Positions 8,478-17,316 of a DNA stretch of 64,000 bases are shown here, one piece after another. This DNA is from Candidatus Tectimicrobiota bacterium (GTDB lineage Bacteria > JACPUC01), in contig JACPUC010000007.1 of NCBI GenBank assembly GCA_016192455.1, forward strand, positions 226,818-290,817, given 5' to 3'. A program made the translations under genes and the position numbers. The number at the start of each line of letters is the position of its first letter. Within the stretch, counting starts at the first letter, position 1. The notes under the pieces were generated by a model, which searched no databases, was not told where the DNA came from, and was given only the letters and a program-made list of their open reading frames with translations.

Positions 8478-10877
8478 CTAGATCGACACCAACACCTCCA
8501 GGAGCCGATCGACGATGCTGAGGAGACGGGCCGCGGCCTCGAAGGAACGCTGGTACTTGATGAGCGACAGGAACTCATCCTCCAGGGAGACCCCGGCAAC
8601 CTCCTCGCGCCTCTGTTCCAGGTGCTCGACGATCCCCTGCCGAAACGTCAGGTCCTGGGTGATCCCCCGCGCCGCCGCCCCGATGCCGCCGACGAGCGCG
8701 CCGTAGGCCTCATGGAGCGTCGAGGCGCCGTCGTTCATCGACCGCGCCATGGTAAGCGCGCCGATCTCCAGGGCCACCGCGTTGTCTCCGGCGGCATTCG
8801 GGCGCCCGGCGGCCGCGATCGCCAACGCATTGGCGAGGAGCGTGTCGTTCATTGCCAGGTGGGCGGCGGCGTCACGCACGGTCTCGATGGCGAAGGCGTC
8901 GCCGGCCCGCGGACCGCTCGTCGCGAGGTCGCTGGTCCAGGTGCTGCCGGGGGCCAAGGCCGCCGCTGTCGCACCGGCAAAACCGAGCACCTGCGCGGCC
9001 GTGGAGGAGGCATTCTGGAAGCTCACGGTCAACGAGCTCGTATTACCGCCGTTGTTGGTGATGGCGAACCGCTGCGTCGCCGCGTTGAACGTCACGCCGT
9101 AGGTATCATCGCTGCCATTGGCGGCTTCGAGCTGCGTCTGGAGGTGCGTGGCGAGTTCGCTGCCGGTGTAGACGCCGGCCTGGAGCGTGATGGTGGTCGC
9201 ACCCGCTCCCGCATCGACGACAAGCTGATCATTCACGCCGCTCACGATGGTGAAGACATCGGCGCGCGAAGCGATGACCGTGCTGATGCCCGCGAAGCTG
9301 ATGACCCCGCCGGACGTGTACGTCTGGTTCGGCGTGCCGACGAGGGCATCCGCGGAGCCGCTCGTGCTGAGCACGCTGAAGAGCGCCTCCTCGCGGCGCG
9401 CACTGTTTGAGGTGATGCTGGCCGCCGCGCTGGGGGCGCTGGTGAAACCGAACGTCTCATCGGCCGTTCCCTGCGCGGGATCGAGCGTGAGGTTGATGCC
9501 GCCGCCCGTTTCGGTGATCGTGAAGGTGCCGGCGGCGGCATCGTAGGCCACCTGGTAGGTGCCGTTGAGCGTTGCGCTGGCGTTGAGCTGGGTCTGCAGG
9601 TCCGCGGCCAACGCCACGCCGGTCCGCCCGTTCAGGTTGGCGCCGAGCGTGATGGTGTCGGCGGCGCTGCTGCCGCCGCTCTCCACCACGCGCAGGGTAT
9701 CGTTCACGCCGCTGGCGATGACGAAGCCGAAGCGCACCTCGTAGCTCTCGCCGGTGACCGCGGAGCGGCTGCTGATGCGGCTGGCCACGACGCCGGCGCC
9801 GGCGGGGTTCGCATTGCCCGAGGCGCTCCTGGCAACCACGGAGAGGGTGCTTGGATCAGCGACGATGCCGTCAACGGGGGTGAGGGACTCGAAGAACGTC
9901 GTCCCGGTCGTCCCATCGAGGCCGTACCCCAGCACGTGCTCGCCGTTCACCCTGGCGATGAGGGACGCGGCGAGATCGTTCAAGGTCGCCTTGTAGCTCG
10001 GGATGAGGCTGTCGCGCACCTCGAGGTAGCCGCCCACGTCTCCCCCGGTGATCTCACTCGTGATGAGGCCGACGAGGCCGTTGGAGTCGTTGAGGTTCAC
10101 ATCCTGCACCAGGAGCGTCCCGGCGGCGCGGTCCGAGCGGCTCAAGCTCCCCGCCGCCCCTCCCGTCACCAGGGGCCTGCTGTTGCCGATGAGGATATTG
10201 ATGTTGCCGGAGCCGTCCTCGAAGGTGGTGATGTTCACCAGCCCGGCCAGCTCGCGCACGCGCGTATCGCGCTCGTCGCGCAGGCTGGCAGCCTGGCCGT
10301 TCACTTCTTGGGTAACGATCTCGCCATTGAGCCGGGCGATCTGCTGGGCCAGCCGATTGACCTCGGTGACCGCGGCTGCCACGGCGTTGTTCGCGGCGCG
10401 CTGGATGTCGGTGAGCGTCTCGTAACTGGTGCGAAACTGCGCCGCCACGCGCATGCCCTGCTGCTGCACGTTGGTCCGCGCTCCGTAGTTCCCCGGCGCC
10501 GCGGCCAGCTCCTGGAAGGCGTTGAAGAAATCGCTCAGCGCCTGCCCGATCCCCGCCGCCCCCGACTCGTTCACCAGCGCCTCGATGCGGTTCAAGAGGC
10601 CCTGCATCGTCTCGGCCCGCCCTTTCTGTCCGAGGGCCGCCTCGAGCTGCGCGTTGAGCGACTGGTCATAGAGCCGGCGCACCTCCGTTACCTTGACGCC
10701 GGCGCCAAGGAGGTTCCCCCCCACGGAGAGCGGGCGCGCCGCCTCAAGCTGCACCTCCTGGCGCGAGTACCCCGGCGTATGCGCATTGGCGATGTTGTTC
10801 GACGTCACCTGCAAGGCGGTCTGGTTCGCCAGGATCGACTGCCGTGCAATATCGAGTACGCTACTTAGGCCCGACAT
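8478..10877 (-). CDS. flgK: Hook-filament junction protein FlgK (HAP1), enlarged
   Basis: 799 residues, about 250 longer than the enterobacterial protein. The N-terminal rod/hook motif (ALQVTSNNIANAHTPGYSRQ) and the C-terminal helix (EEVAGVSLEDEFLSLIKYQRSFEAAARLLSIVDRLLE region) are canonical. The extra length is in the middle, where two related beta-rich modules occur at about residues 385-465 (SGVNDTLRVVESGG) and 545-620 (SGVNDQLVVDAGAG). Each runs SGVND-x-L ... TITLxAG/AN ... LQTQL ... Y.V.(Y/F)(D/N)AA...F.IT. They resemble flagellin hook-IN type repeats and would project from the filament junction surface. Confidence 0.95.
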   Translation of the reverse strand: MSGLSSVLDIARQSILANQTALQVTSNNIANAHTPGYSRQEVQLEAARPLSVGGNLLGAGVKVTEVRRLYDQSLNAQLEAALGQKGRAETMQGLLNRIEALVNESGAAGIGQALSDFFNAFQELAAAPGNYGARTNVQQQGMRVAAQFRTSYETLTDIQRAANNAVAAAVTEVNRLAQQIARLNGEIVTQEVNGQAASLRDERDTRVRELAGLVNITTFEDGSGNINILIGNSRPLVTGGAAGSLSRSDRAAGTLLVQDVNLNDSNGLVGLITSEITGGDVGGYLEVRDSLIPSYKATLNDLAASLIARVNGEHVLGYGLDGTTGTTFFESLTPVDGIVADPSTLSVVARSASGNANPAGAGVVASRISSRSAVTGESYEVRFGFVIASGVNDTLRVVESGGSSAADTITLGANLNGRTGVALAADLQTQLNASATLNGTYQVAYDAAAGTFTITETGGGINLTLDPAQGTADETFGFTSAPSAAASITSNSARREEALFSVLSTSGSADALVGTPNQTYTSGGVISFAGISTVIASRADVFTIVSGVNDQLVVDAGAGATTITLQAGVYTGSELATHLQTQLEAANGSDDTYGVTFNAATQRFAITNNGGNTSSLTVSFQNASSTAAQVLGFAGATAAALAPGSTWTSDLATSGPRAGDAFAIETVRDAAAHLAMNDTLLANALAIAAAGRPNAAGDNAVALEIGALTMARSMNDGASTLHEAYGALVGGIGAAARGITQDLTFRQGIVEHLEQRREEVAGVSLEDEFLSLIKYQRSFEAAARLLSIVDRLLEVLVSI

Positions 10878-10916
10878 GGGTGTCTGTCCTCTCCCCGCGC
10901 CCGGGGCCCCCCCTGG

Positions 10917-11444
10917 TTACATCCGACTGCGGATGAAGACCCCTGAGCGCTCGGCGCCCCCCAGCGCGCCCGACGGCCCGTACGTGGCGCCCGGTGCGCT
11001 TGCCTGCGTGAGAAGCTGCAGCGAGTCCTTGATGCTGCGAAGTGAGTAATCGATGTAGGCGCGGTTCTCGGCGATCAGCTCACGAATGCCGCCGCTGAGG
11101 GCGCGCAGGACACTCGCCCGCTCCTCCAGGGCCGCGCGGCAAGCGTCCGGCACCCAGCCGCAGAGGTCGCGCAGCGTGACACCGTGCGCCTCGCAGCCGA
11201 CCGCCGCCGCCACCTGCTCAACGAGCACCCCGCGCGTCTCCTCCAGCATGCGCAGCCGAAGCGCCACGGTCTCCTTCCGCTTGTTGCACGCTTGCAGTGC
11301 CTCCAAGGCGAAGGAGAGGTAGACCCGCTTCTCCTCCTGGAGGAGGCCAACCAGCTCTCGGAGCTCCTCCTCCTCCTCGCGCAGCAAGGCGACGAGGTCG
11401 AGGCATCTCACTTCCAGGGTCTGCTCATGATCGGTTGAGTGCAT
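10917..11444 (-). CDS. flgN: FlgN-type chaperone for FlgK/FlgL
   Basis: 175 residues, almost wholly helical and rich in Glu/Leu/Arg. FlgN proteins keep FlgK and FlgL soluble and deliver them to the export gate. The sequence has the expected features: LREEEEELRELVGLLQEEK near the N-terminus, a long heptad-like middle, and a final ENRAYIDYSLRSIKDSLQLL helix that matches the FlgN-family end. It sits immediately upstream of flgK, the usual place, between flgJ and flgK. Confidence 0.87.
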   Translation of the reverse strand: MHSTDHEQTLEVRCLDLVALLREEEEELRELVGLLQEEKRVYLSFALEALQACNKRKETVALRLRMLEETRGVLVEQVAAAVGCEAHGVTLRDLCGWVPDACRAALEERASVLRALSGGIRELIAENRAYIDYSLRSIKDSLQLLTQASAPGATYGPSGALGGAERSGVFIRSRM

Positions 11445-11461
11445 GGAAGATGTATCCTCGC

Positions 11462-12481
11462 TTACGCTTCACGATCCACGCCGCCACGCTCCGCACCGTC
11501 ACCCTCCAGGTAGACGAGGGGATTGACGGCCCGGCCAGCGCGGCGCATCTCGAAGTGCACATGGGGGCCGGTGGAGCGACCTGTGGAGCCTGCCTCGGCA
11601 ATGACCTCTCCCTGCGCCACCCGCGCCCCCGGCCGCACATGGTTGCTCGCATTGTGGGAGTATTGCGTCGTGTAGCCGTCGCCATGGTCGATGATGATGG
11701 TGTTCCCGTGTCCCGGCTGCGCGCCGCTGAAGACGACGGTCCCGGCCTTGGCGGCGCGCACGCGCGCGCCCTCGGGCGCCGCGAGATCGACCCCTTGATG
11801 GAACGCCAGCTTCGCCGTGTAGGGATCGTGGCGGACACCGAAGGCGGAGCTGATGGTGCCCTGCACGGGCAGGCGGTAACTCTGCGGCGGCGGGCTCACC
11901 TCGCCCGCGGCGGCTGGGGAGTGCGGCTCGTACGGCGGTTCCCCGGCCTCGCCCGCCGAGACTCCCTGTGGCGGCTCGGTCCAGGGCTCGGCTGGGAGGC
12001 CGGCCGGCGGCAGGGCGCCGCTGGCATGCTGGCGTGGCGCCGCGGCCCGGGACCCCTGCTGGAGCTGCTGCAGGAGGCGCTCTCCCAGCCCGAGACCGCC
12101 TTGCTTCGCCACCTCGGTGGCAACTTCCTGATCGAGGAGCGACTCGTAGATTTCCATCGACTGCCCCTGGCCGAAGAGGCTGCTGCGCTCGATCGTGGCG
12201 CGCATCTGCTGCAGCATGAAGTGGACGAAGAGCGCCTCGAACTTGTGGACCGCCTCGCGCAGCTCGGCGTCGTCCCCGCCTCCCTCCCGCCTTTGCAGTG
12301 CCTCGCTGAGATTGCGGCTGATCTCGTCGCCGCGGCTCGCGTCGAGCTGCTGCGCGAGGCCCCGCAGGTCGAACGAGCCGTTCTCCATGGTGGCAAGGTT
12401 TGCCACGCCTCCGCCTCCAGCCGCCGCCGGATCGCGGGGCCAGGCGCCGGGGTATGCCGCGCTTGCCTCGATGCGCGTCAT
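11462..12481 (-). CDS. flgJ: FlgJ rod-binding domain fused to an M23 (LytM) peptidase
   Basis: 339 residues. Residues 72-125 form the rod-binding region of FlgJ (HKFEALFVHFMLQQMRATI, SLFGQGQSMEIYESLLDQE). A Pro/Ala linker follows. Residues 203-327 are an M23 zinc metallopeptidase of LytM type with H228 and D232 in HQGVDL, YSH at 274-276, and HVHFE giving H307 and H309, so the metal and catalytic residues are present. Enterobacterial FlgJ carries a glucosaminidase in this position instead. Here the protein would cut peptide cross-links in the wall to let the rod through. No signal peptide is seen; export through the flagellar apparatus is expected. Confidence 0.93.
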   Translation of the reverse strand: MTRIEASAAYPGAWPRDPAAAGGGGVANLATMENGSFDLRGLAQQLDASRGDEISRNLSEALQRREGGGDDAELREAVHKFEALFVHFMLQQMRATIERSSLFGQGQSMEIYESLLDQEVATEVAKQGGLGLGERLLQQLQQGSRAAAPRQHASGALPPAGLPAEPWTEPPQGVSAGEAGEPPYEPHSPAAAGEVSPPPQSYRLPVQGTISSAFGVRHDPYTAKLAFHQGVDLAAPEGARVRAAKAGTVVFSGAQPGHGNTIIIDHGDGYTTQYSHNASNHVRPGARVAQGEVIAEAGSTGRSTGPHVHFEMRRAGRAVNPLVYLEGDGAERGGVDREA

Positions 12482-12538
12482 GCGAACGTCGCCTCCCTGC
12501 CTCGTGGCGCCGGCCTCAGGCGCTCCGCCGCACCTGCG

Positions 12539-13795
12539 CTAGAGGACTTCGAGCTCGGCCTGCAGCGCCCCTGCGGCCCGAATCGCCTGGAAGACCGCGA
12601 TCAAGTCGCGCGGCGTGACGCCGATGGCATTGAGCGCCTGCACAACCTCCGCGATAGTGACGCCGCGCGGCACCACCAAGAGGCGGGCATCCTGCTCTTT
12701 CACCTCGATCTGGGTATCGGGTTTCACCTCGGTGGTCCCTTGCGAGAAGGGCAGCGGCTGCGACACCCGCGGCTGTTCCTTGATCTGGATGCTCAGGTTG
12801 CCGTGCGACACCGCCACGGTGGAGACGCGCACGTGCTCGCCCAGGACGACGGTGCCGGTGCGCTCATCGAGGATCACCCGCGCCCGCGAGTCGGGATCGC
12901 CCTCCAGCGCCTCGAGCTCGGCCAGGGTGCGGACGAGATCGCTGCGCATCGGCTCGGAGAGCGCCACCGTGATGGTCCCTGCATCGGCCGGCTGGGCCAC
13001 CTCACCCTTGAAGCGCCGGTTGATGCTGCGGGCGATGCGGTCGGCCGTCGTGAAGTCGGGATCCCGCAGAGTCATCGTGATGGCGCGGCGCTCCGTGAAC
13101 CCCACGCCGACCTCACGCTCGACGATGCCGCCTTGGGGAATCGTCGCCACGGTCGGATGATTCTTCGTTGCGGTGGCGCCCTGGCCACCGAAGGCGAAAC
13201 CGCCGCCGATCGACAGCGGCCCCTGCGCCAGGACGTAGACGTTCCCATCGTGGCCGCGCAGCGGCGTTACCAGGAGGGTGCCTCCTTGCAGGCTCGTGGC
13301 GTTGCCGATGGAGGAGACCAGCACGTCAAGGCGCGTTCCCGCCTTGGCGAACGGCTGCAGCTTTGCGGTGACGATGACCGCGGCCACGTTGTCGGTGCGG
13401 ATCAGGTTCGGATCGATGCTCACGCCTTGGCGCTGCAGCATGTTCGCGAGCGTCTGGAACGTGAAGCCGGTGCTTCGGTCATCGCCGGTGCCGTTCAAGC
13501 CGATGACGAGGCCGAAGCCGTTAAGCTGGTTCAGCCGCACCCCCTGGATGTCCACGAGGTCCTTCAAGCGCGCCGCCCAGGCCCCCCTCCCTCCCAGGAG
13601 AACGAGCATGAGGAGGAGCGCGGTGCAGGCAGCCACACCTGGGCGCAGCGGCAGGTGAAGGAAGGCCGCCGACGCCCTGCGTCGCCGCTGCGTCGCCGGC
13701 GGCAGCGACCGCGTTGCGCGCGGCGGCTCCGCGGCGGGGCCCGCTCCGCGAGTCCCAGCGTCGTTAGAACGGCCAGATCTTATCGAAGAGCACAT
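12539..13795 (-). CDS. flgI: Flagellar P-ring protein FlgI
   Basis: Up to 418 residues. FlgI forms the P-ring around the rod in the peptidoglycan layer. A hydrophobic signal core (ACTALLLMLVLLGG, cleavage near AWA) is followed by the family opening ARLKDLVDIQGVRLNQLNG and GLVIGLNGTGDD. The end, AQALNAIGVTPRDLIAVFQAIRAAGAL, is also canonical. The start is uncertain: ATG at 13795 overlaps flgH by 32 nt and gives an unusually long, Arg-rich pre-sequence, and a GTG just before the hydrophobic core is an alternative. Confidence 0.96.
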   Translation of the reverse strand: MCSSIRSGRSNDAGTRGAGPAAEPPRATRSLPPATQRRRRASAAFLHLPLRPGVAACTALLLMLVLLGGRGAWAARLKDLVDIQGVRLNQLNGFGLVIGLNGTGDDRSTGFTFQTLANMLQRQGVSIDPNLIRTDNVAAVIVTAKLQPFAKAGTRLDVLVSSIGNATSLQGGTLLVTPLRGHDGNVYVLAQGPLSIGGGFAFGGQGATATKNHPTVATIPQGGIVEREVGVGFTERRAITMTLRDPDFTTADRIARSINRRFKGEVAQPADAGTITVALSEPMRSDLVRTLAELEALEGDPDSRARVILDERTGTVVLGEHVRVSTVAVSHGNLSIQIKEQPRVSQPLPFSQGTTEVKPDTQIEVKEQDARLLVVPRGVTIAEVVQALNAIGVTPRDLIAVFQAIRAAGALQAELEVL

Positions 13796-14588
13796 GCAGG
13801 AACCCCGGCTTCTGCTTGTCCGCTAGGAGACCCGCACCCGAGTAAGTGATGCGGGCATCGGCGATGGAGGTGGAGAGGATGCTGTTATCCGTCAGGACGT
13901 CCTCCGGGCGCACCATCCCACTCAGCATGATGTACTGCGTCTCCTGGTTGACGGTGATCTCGCGGTATCCCTCGATATAGAGGTTCCCGTTCGGGAGCAC
14001 GCGGCGCACCGTGGCGCTGATCGTCGCCGTCAAGTTGTCGGTGCGCGAGGTGGCGCCGTCGCCCTCGAAGTCATTTTCCGTCTGGGCGCCGAGGAGCTCC
14101 TGCGCGGAAAGGTTGCGGTTCTTGCGCCGCAGCGACTCCATGAGGCCGAAGAGATGCGCCACCTGCAACGACTGCGAGGATTTCCGGCTGAGGTTCGTGC
14201 TGGCGCTCTTCGAGGCGCTGGAGGTCTCCACGATGCGCACCCTCAGGACATCCCCCACCCGGCGCGCCCGGATGTCTTCGAAAAGCACCGAGGTGCGGTT
14301 CTCGCCCCGCCAGAGCGACCCTTCGCTCGCCGCCGGCTGGGCGGGAGGCGCTTCTTGCGACATGACGAGGGGCGCCGGCCGCGGCAGGGCAGCCTCATTC
14401 AGACCGCTCGTGAGACAGCCGGACGTGCCCACGAGGAGCGCCAGGAGGAGTCCGAGGAGCAACGCCGAGCGCGGGGCTCGATCAAAGGCCGCAGGCAGTC
14501 GTCCCGGGCCGGCCGGCGTGCCCAGGCTCCGCCGCCGCAATCGGCGCCACCGGCGCTGGAGCTCCGCGTTGAGTGGTCTTGTGTCCAT
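13764..14588 (-). CDS. flgH: Flagellar L-ring protein FlgH (lipoprotein)
   Basis: 274 residues. FlgH builds the outer-membrane L-ring. It has an Arg-rich N-terminus, a hydrophobic stretch (ALLLGLLLALLVG) and a lipobox-like TSGC at the cleavage site. The mature part shows SLWRGENRTSVLFEDIRAR, VGDVLRVRIVETSSASKSA, GNLYIEGYREITVNQETQYI and LSGMVRPEDVLTDNSI, all family signatures. The tail (DKIWPF) overlaps the beginning of the flgI frame. It lies in the usual flgA-flgH-flgI order. Confidence 0.96.
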   Translation of the reverse strand: MDTRPLNAELQRRWRRLRRRSLGTPAGPGRLPAAFDRAPRSALLLGLLLALLVGTSGCLTSGLNEAALPRPAPLVMSQEAPPAQPAASEGSLWRGENRTSVLFEDIRARRVGDVLRVRIVETSSASKSASTNLSRKSSQSLQVAHLFGLMESLRRKNRNLSAQELLGAQTENDFEGDGATSRTDNLTATISATVRRVLPNGNLYIEGYREITVNQETQYIMLSGMVRPEDVLTDNSILSTSIADARITYSGAGLLADKQKPGFLHVLFDKIWPF

Positions 14589-14594
14589 GCTGGG

Positions 14595-15704
14595 CTAGAA
14601 CTCCACAACCACGGTCTTGGCATCGAGGACCTTGCCGATGACCTCGCGCTGCGAGCTGAGATTCACCGTGCGCACCTGTTCGCCGCGACGCGCATCGCCG
14701 AGCACCTTGCCGCGGGTGCGGACGGTTAACCCCGGCTTCTGGGCCAGGAGCGTCACGAGGTCGCCCCGACGCACCAGCGGCGGCACCTCGAGCATGTCGC
14801 GCCGTAGGATGACGAAGCTGCTGAGGGGTCGTTTGGCCTGCTGGCCGATGACCTCCTGGGGATCGTTGAAGACGCCGTTGGGCAGCGCGGCAAGATCAGC
14901 CTGCTCCACCCGCAGCATCTCCGCCCCGACGATCTCGCCCCGTTGCAGCGGCCGCAGCAAACGGACGACCTTGGCGCGCACGGTGATGGCGAGATTGACG
15001 TTGAAGCGCTTCACCGCCACACCATCGACAAGGGTGGCGACGGTGAGGGTGGTGGGCCCGCGGAAATCCTCCAGACCGCTCGCCGCGATCCGCAGCTCCA
15101 CCTCGCCGTCCGGCAGGAGGATGGGCGTCGGCGCCGAAATCGGTCCGATCTCCACCTGCTCGGGTGCCCAGGGTATGGTGCGACGCAGAAAATCGCGCAC
15201 GGCCTGTTCAAGGTCGTTCTGCTCGATCGTGGTGTAAGCCCGCAGCACCTCGATGTGCTCGGGAACCTCGAGGCTCGTGCTGTCCAGGGGGAAGCCGGCG
15301 CCGCGCAGGCGTGCCTCAACCTGCCTGCCATCGAAGCGCCGCGTCTGCCCCGGCAACGGCGCCTGGCCAAGTACTAAGCTCTGCCAGCGCTCGGCGCGCG
15401 CCGGCGTGCCCGCCTCGATCTGCGCCACATCGCCAAGGCGCACCTGATCACCCATCACGATGGCCGCTGCATTGACGGTGATCTTTGCCGCGGCCGTCGG
15501 CGCGGCCTGCGGCGCGGAGGGCGGCGCGATGGCAGCGCGGAGCGGCGGTGGCGGGGCGGGGCTCGGCGCGCCCGCCACCTCGCCGGCCGAGGCAGGGGCG
15601 GGCAGCAGCGCGAGGCCCAGGAACGCCGCCAGGGCGATCAGGGCGCCGAGGCGCAGGCGGCGCGGCTCCTTCCCGGCGGTCGCGTGCAGTTCGAGTGCGT
15701 GCAT
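14595..15704 (-). CDS. flgA: P-ring assembly chaperone FlgA
   Basis: 369 residues from the ATG at 15704, chosen because AAGGG sits 9 nt upstream; an ATG 9 nt earlier abuts the AAGGG directly. A signal peptide (LGALIALAAFLGLALLPAPASA) and a Pro/Ala-rich spacer precede the FlgA body. The C-terminal SAF/FlgA domain shows LLRPLQRGEIVGAEMLRVEQ, DPQEVIGQQAKRPL, LVRRGDLVTLLAQKPGLTV and VRTVNLSSQREVIGKVLDA. FlgA is a periplasmic chaperone for FlgI. It is longer than the roughly 220-residue enterobacterial protein. Confidence 0.94.
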   Translation of the reverse strand: MHALELHATAGKEPRRLRLGALIALAAFLGLALLPAPASAGEVAGAPSPAPPPPLRAAIAPPSAPQAAPTAAAKITVNAAAIVMGDQVRLGDVAQIEAGTPARAERWQSLVLGQAPLPGQTRRFDGRQVEARLRGAGFPLDSTSLEVPEHIEVLRAYTTIEQNDLEQAVRDFLRRTIPWAPEQVEIGPISAPTPILLPDGEVELRIAASGLEDFRGPTTLTVATLVDGVAVKRFNVNLAITVRAKVVRLLRPLQRGEIVGAEMLRVEQADLAALPNGVFNDPQEVIGQQAKRPLSSFVILRRDMLEVPPLVRRGDLVTLLAQKPGLTVRTRGKVLGDARRGEQVRTVNLSSQREVIGKVLDAKTVVVEF

Positions 15705-15754
15705 AGGCTTCATCCCTTAGACGCCCGGCCCGAAGCATGGCGGGACTGCACCGG

Positions 15755-16537
15755 CTAGGTGCGGTTGCTGTACTGCAGCATCTCATCCGCCACGCGGATG
15801 ACGCGGGCGTTGAGCTCGTAGGCGCGCTGCGCCGAGATCATGCTGACGAGCTCCTCCGCGATGTTGACGTTGGAGTTCTCCAGGAACCCCTGGGCGACCG
15901 TCCCCAAGCCGTTGTTCCCCGGCGTCCCATTGACGGGCTGGCCGGAAGCCTCGCTCTGCTTATAGAGGTTGCGCCCCAGCGACAGGAGCCCAGCCGGGTT
16001 GAGGAAGGAGACGAGGGTGATCTTGCCGATCTCGGTGGGGCTGATCTGCCCGGCCTGGATGACGGAGACCGTGCCATCAGGACCGATGGCGACCTGGACG
16101 GCGTCGCCAGGGATCGTCAGCTCGGGCTGCAGGAGATAGCCGTCCGAGTTCACGATGCGCCCCTGCGAGTCACGCTTGAAGGCCCCGGAGCGGGAGTAAG
16201 CGACATCGCCGCCCGGTTGCAGAATCTGGAAGAAGCCGCGCCCCTCGATCGCCAGGTCGAGCTCATTCTTCGTCTGCATGAAATCACCCTGGCTGAAGAG
16301 CTTCTGCGTGGCCACCGGACGTGTCCCCTGCCCCACCTGGATGCCGGTCGGCACCTGGGTGTCGCTCGAGGACGCGGTGCCGACGGCCCGCTCGGTCTGG
16401 TAGAGGAGGTCCTGGAAATCGCCGCGCACCCGCTTGAACCCCGTGGTGTTCACGTTCGCCAGGTTGTTCGCGATGATATCCACCCGAAGTTGCTGGGCTT
16501 CGACGCCCGTGGCAGCGCTGAAGAGAGCTCGAATCAT
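15755..16537 (-). CDS. flgG: Distal rod protein FlgG
   Basis: 260 residues, the expected FlgG length. It opens MIRALFSAATGVEAQQLRV with IIANNLANVNTTGFKR, the rod/hook N-terminal motif. It has QVGQGTRPVATQKLFSQGDF and ELDLAIEGRGFFQI in the middle, and closes SNVNIAEELVSMISAQRAYE with ADEMLQYSNR. FlgG forms the distal rod crossing the periplasm. ATG at 16537 follows a GGGAGGTG ribosome-binding site. It directly follows flgF (14-nt gap). Confidence 0.98.
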   Translation of the reverse strand: MIRALFSAATGVEAQQLRVDIIANNLANVNTTGFKRVRGDFQDLLYQTERAVGTASSSDTQVPTGIQVGQGTRPVATQKLFSQGDFMQTKNELDLAIEGRGFFQILQPGGDVAYSRSGAFKRDSQGRIVNSDGYLLQPELTIPGDAVQVAIGPDGTVSVIQAGQISPTEIGKITLVSFLNPAGLLSLGRNLYKQSEASGQPVNGTPGNNGLGTVAQGFLENSNVNIAEELVSMISAQRAYELNARVIRVADEMLQYSNRT

Positions 16538-16551
16538 CTGCTCACACCTCC

Positions 16552-17316
16552 CTAGCCGACCTTGCCGACCTCGTTGACGGTGCCCGAGGTGATGCCGTTG
16601 TTGCCGAGGATTTGCTGAATGCTCTTCTGGTACGTCTCGTAGGCCCGCTGGTACTCAATGAGGCGCACCATGCCCTGGATGGCATTGACATTGGAGCGCT
16701 CCAGGTAGCCCTGGTGCACGGTGATCCCCTTGGCTTTCTGCGTCGCGCGCTGGCTGGCGGGGAGGTAAAAGCCGTAGCTGGATTTGGCGGCTTGGTTGGG
16801 CTGGTTCAGGCTCACGAGCGCCAGTTTGGCGCGCTCCTCGCCATCCACCCGCAGGCGCCCATCGCGGTCGACGCTGATCTTGCTCCCGTTCACCGCCACG
16901 GGGCCGGAATCGCTCAGGAGTGGAAATCCCTCCTGGGTCACGATCTGACCTTGCTCATTGAGGCGGAAATTTCCGCCGCGGGTGTACTGCACCCCTTTCG
17001 GCGTCTGCACCGAGAAGAACCCTTCGCCTTGCAGGGCGAGGTCGAAGGCATTGCCCGTCTGCATCAGGGCGCCCTGGGAAAAGTCGATGAGCATCCTCGA
17101 GAAGCGCACGATCGTGGCCCGGTCGTTCCAGACTGCGCTCTGGGCGGCCTCGGGGCTGGCATCCGCCCGAACCGCGTCGCTGACGTAGAGGTCGAAGAGC
17201 GGGCGCTCCTCTTTGAAGGCGATGGTGTTCACATTGGCAAGATTGTGCGCCAGGATTTCCAGGTTGACCTCCTGGGCCATGCTGCCTGAGACTAAGGCGT
17301 AGAGACCTGTATCCAC
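16552..17316 (-). CDS. flgF: Proximal rod protein FlgF
   Basis: 254 residues from a GTG at 17316. The frame continues upstream as low-complexity basic sequence, but only this start begins with the rod-protein pattern (VDTGLYALVSGSMAQEVNL, LAHNLANVNTIAFKEERP) and it has GGGAGAA upstream. The middle has NAFDLALQGEGFFSVQTPKG. The C-terminus has SNVNAIQGMVRLIEYQRAYE and IQQILGNN. FlgF forms part of the proximal rod. It is the first gene after the sigma-54 element at 17495-17510. Confidence 0.94.
   Translation of the reverse strand: MDTGLYALVSGSMAQEVNLEILAHNLANVNTIAFKEERPLFDLYVSDAVRADASPEAAQSAVWNDRATIVRFSRMLIDFSQGALMQTGNAFDLALQGEGFFSVQTPKGVQYTRGGNFRLNEQGQIVTQEGFPLLSDSGPVAVNGSKISVDRDGRLRVDGEERAKLALVSLNQPNQAAKSSYGFYLPASQRATQKAKGITVHQGYLERSNVNAIQGMVRLIEYQRAYETYQKSIQQILGNNGITSGTVNEVGKVG

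Noticed and set aside
11297-13849. An 850-codon plus-strand open frame opposite flgJ and flgI
   Set aside because: It spans several well-supported minus-strand genes and their junctions and has no plausible ribosome-binding site or domain.
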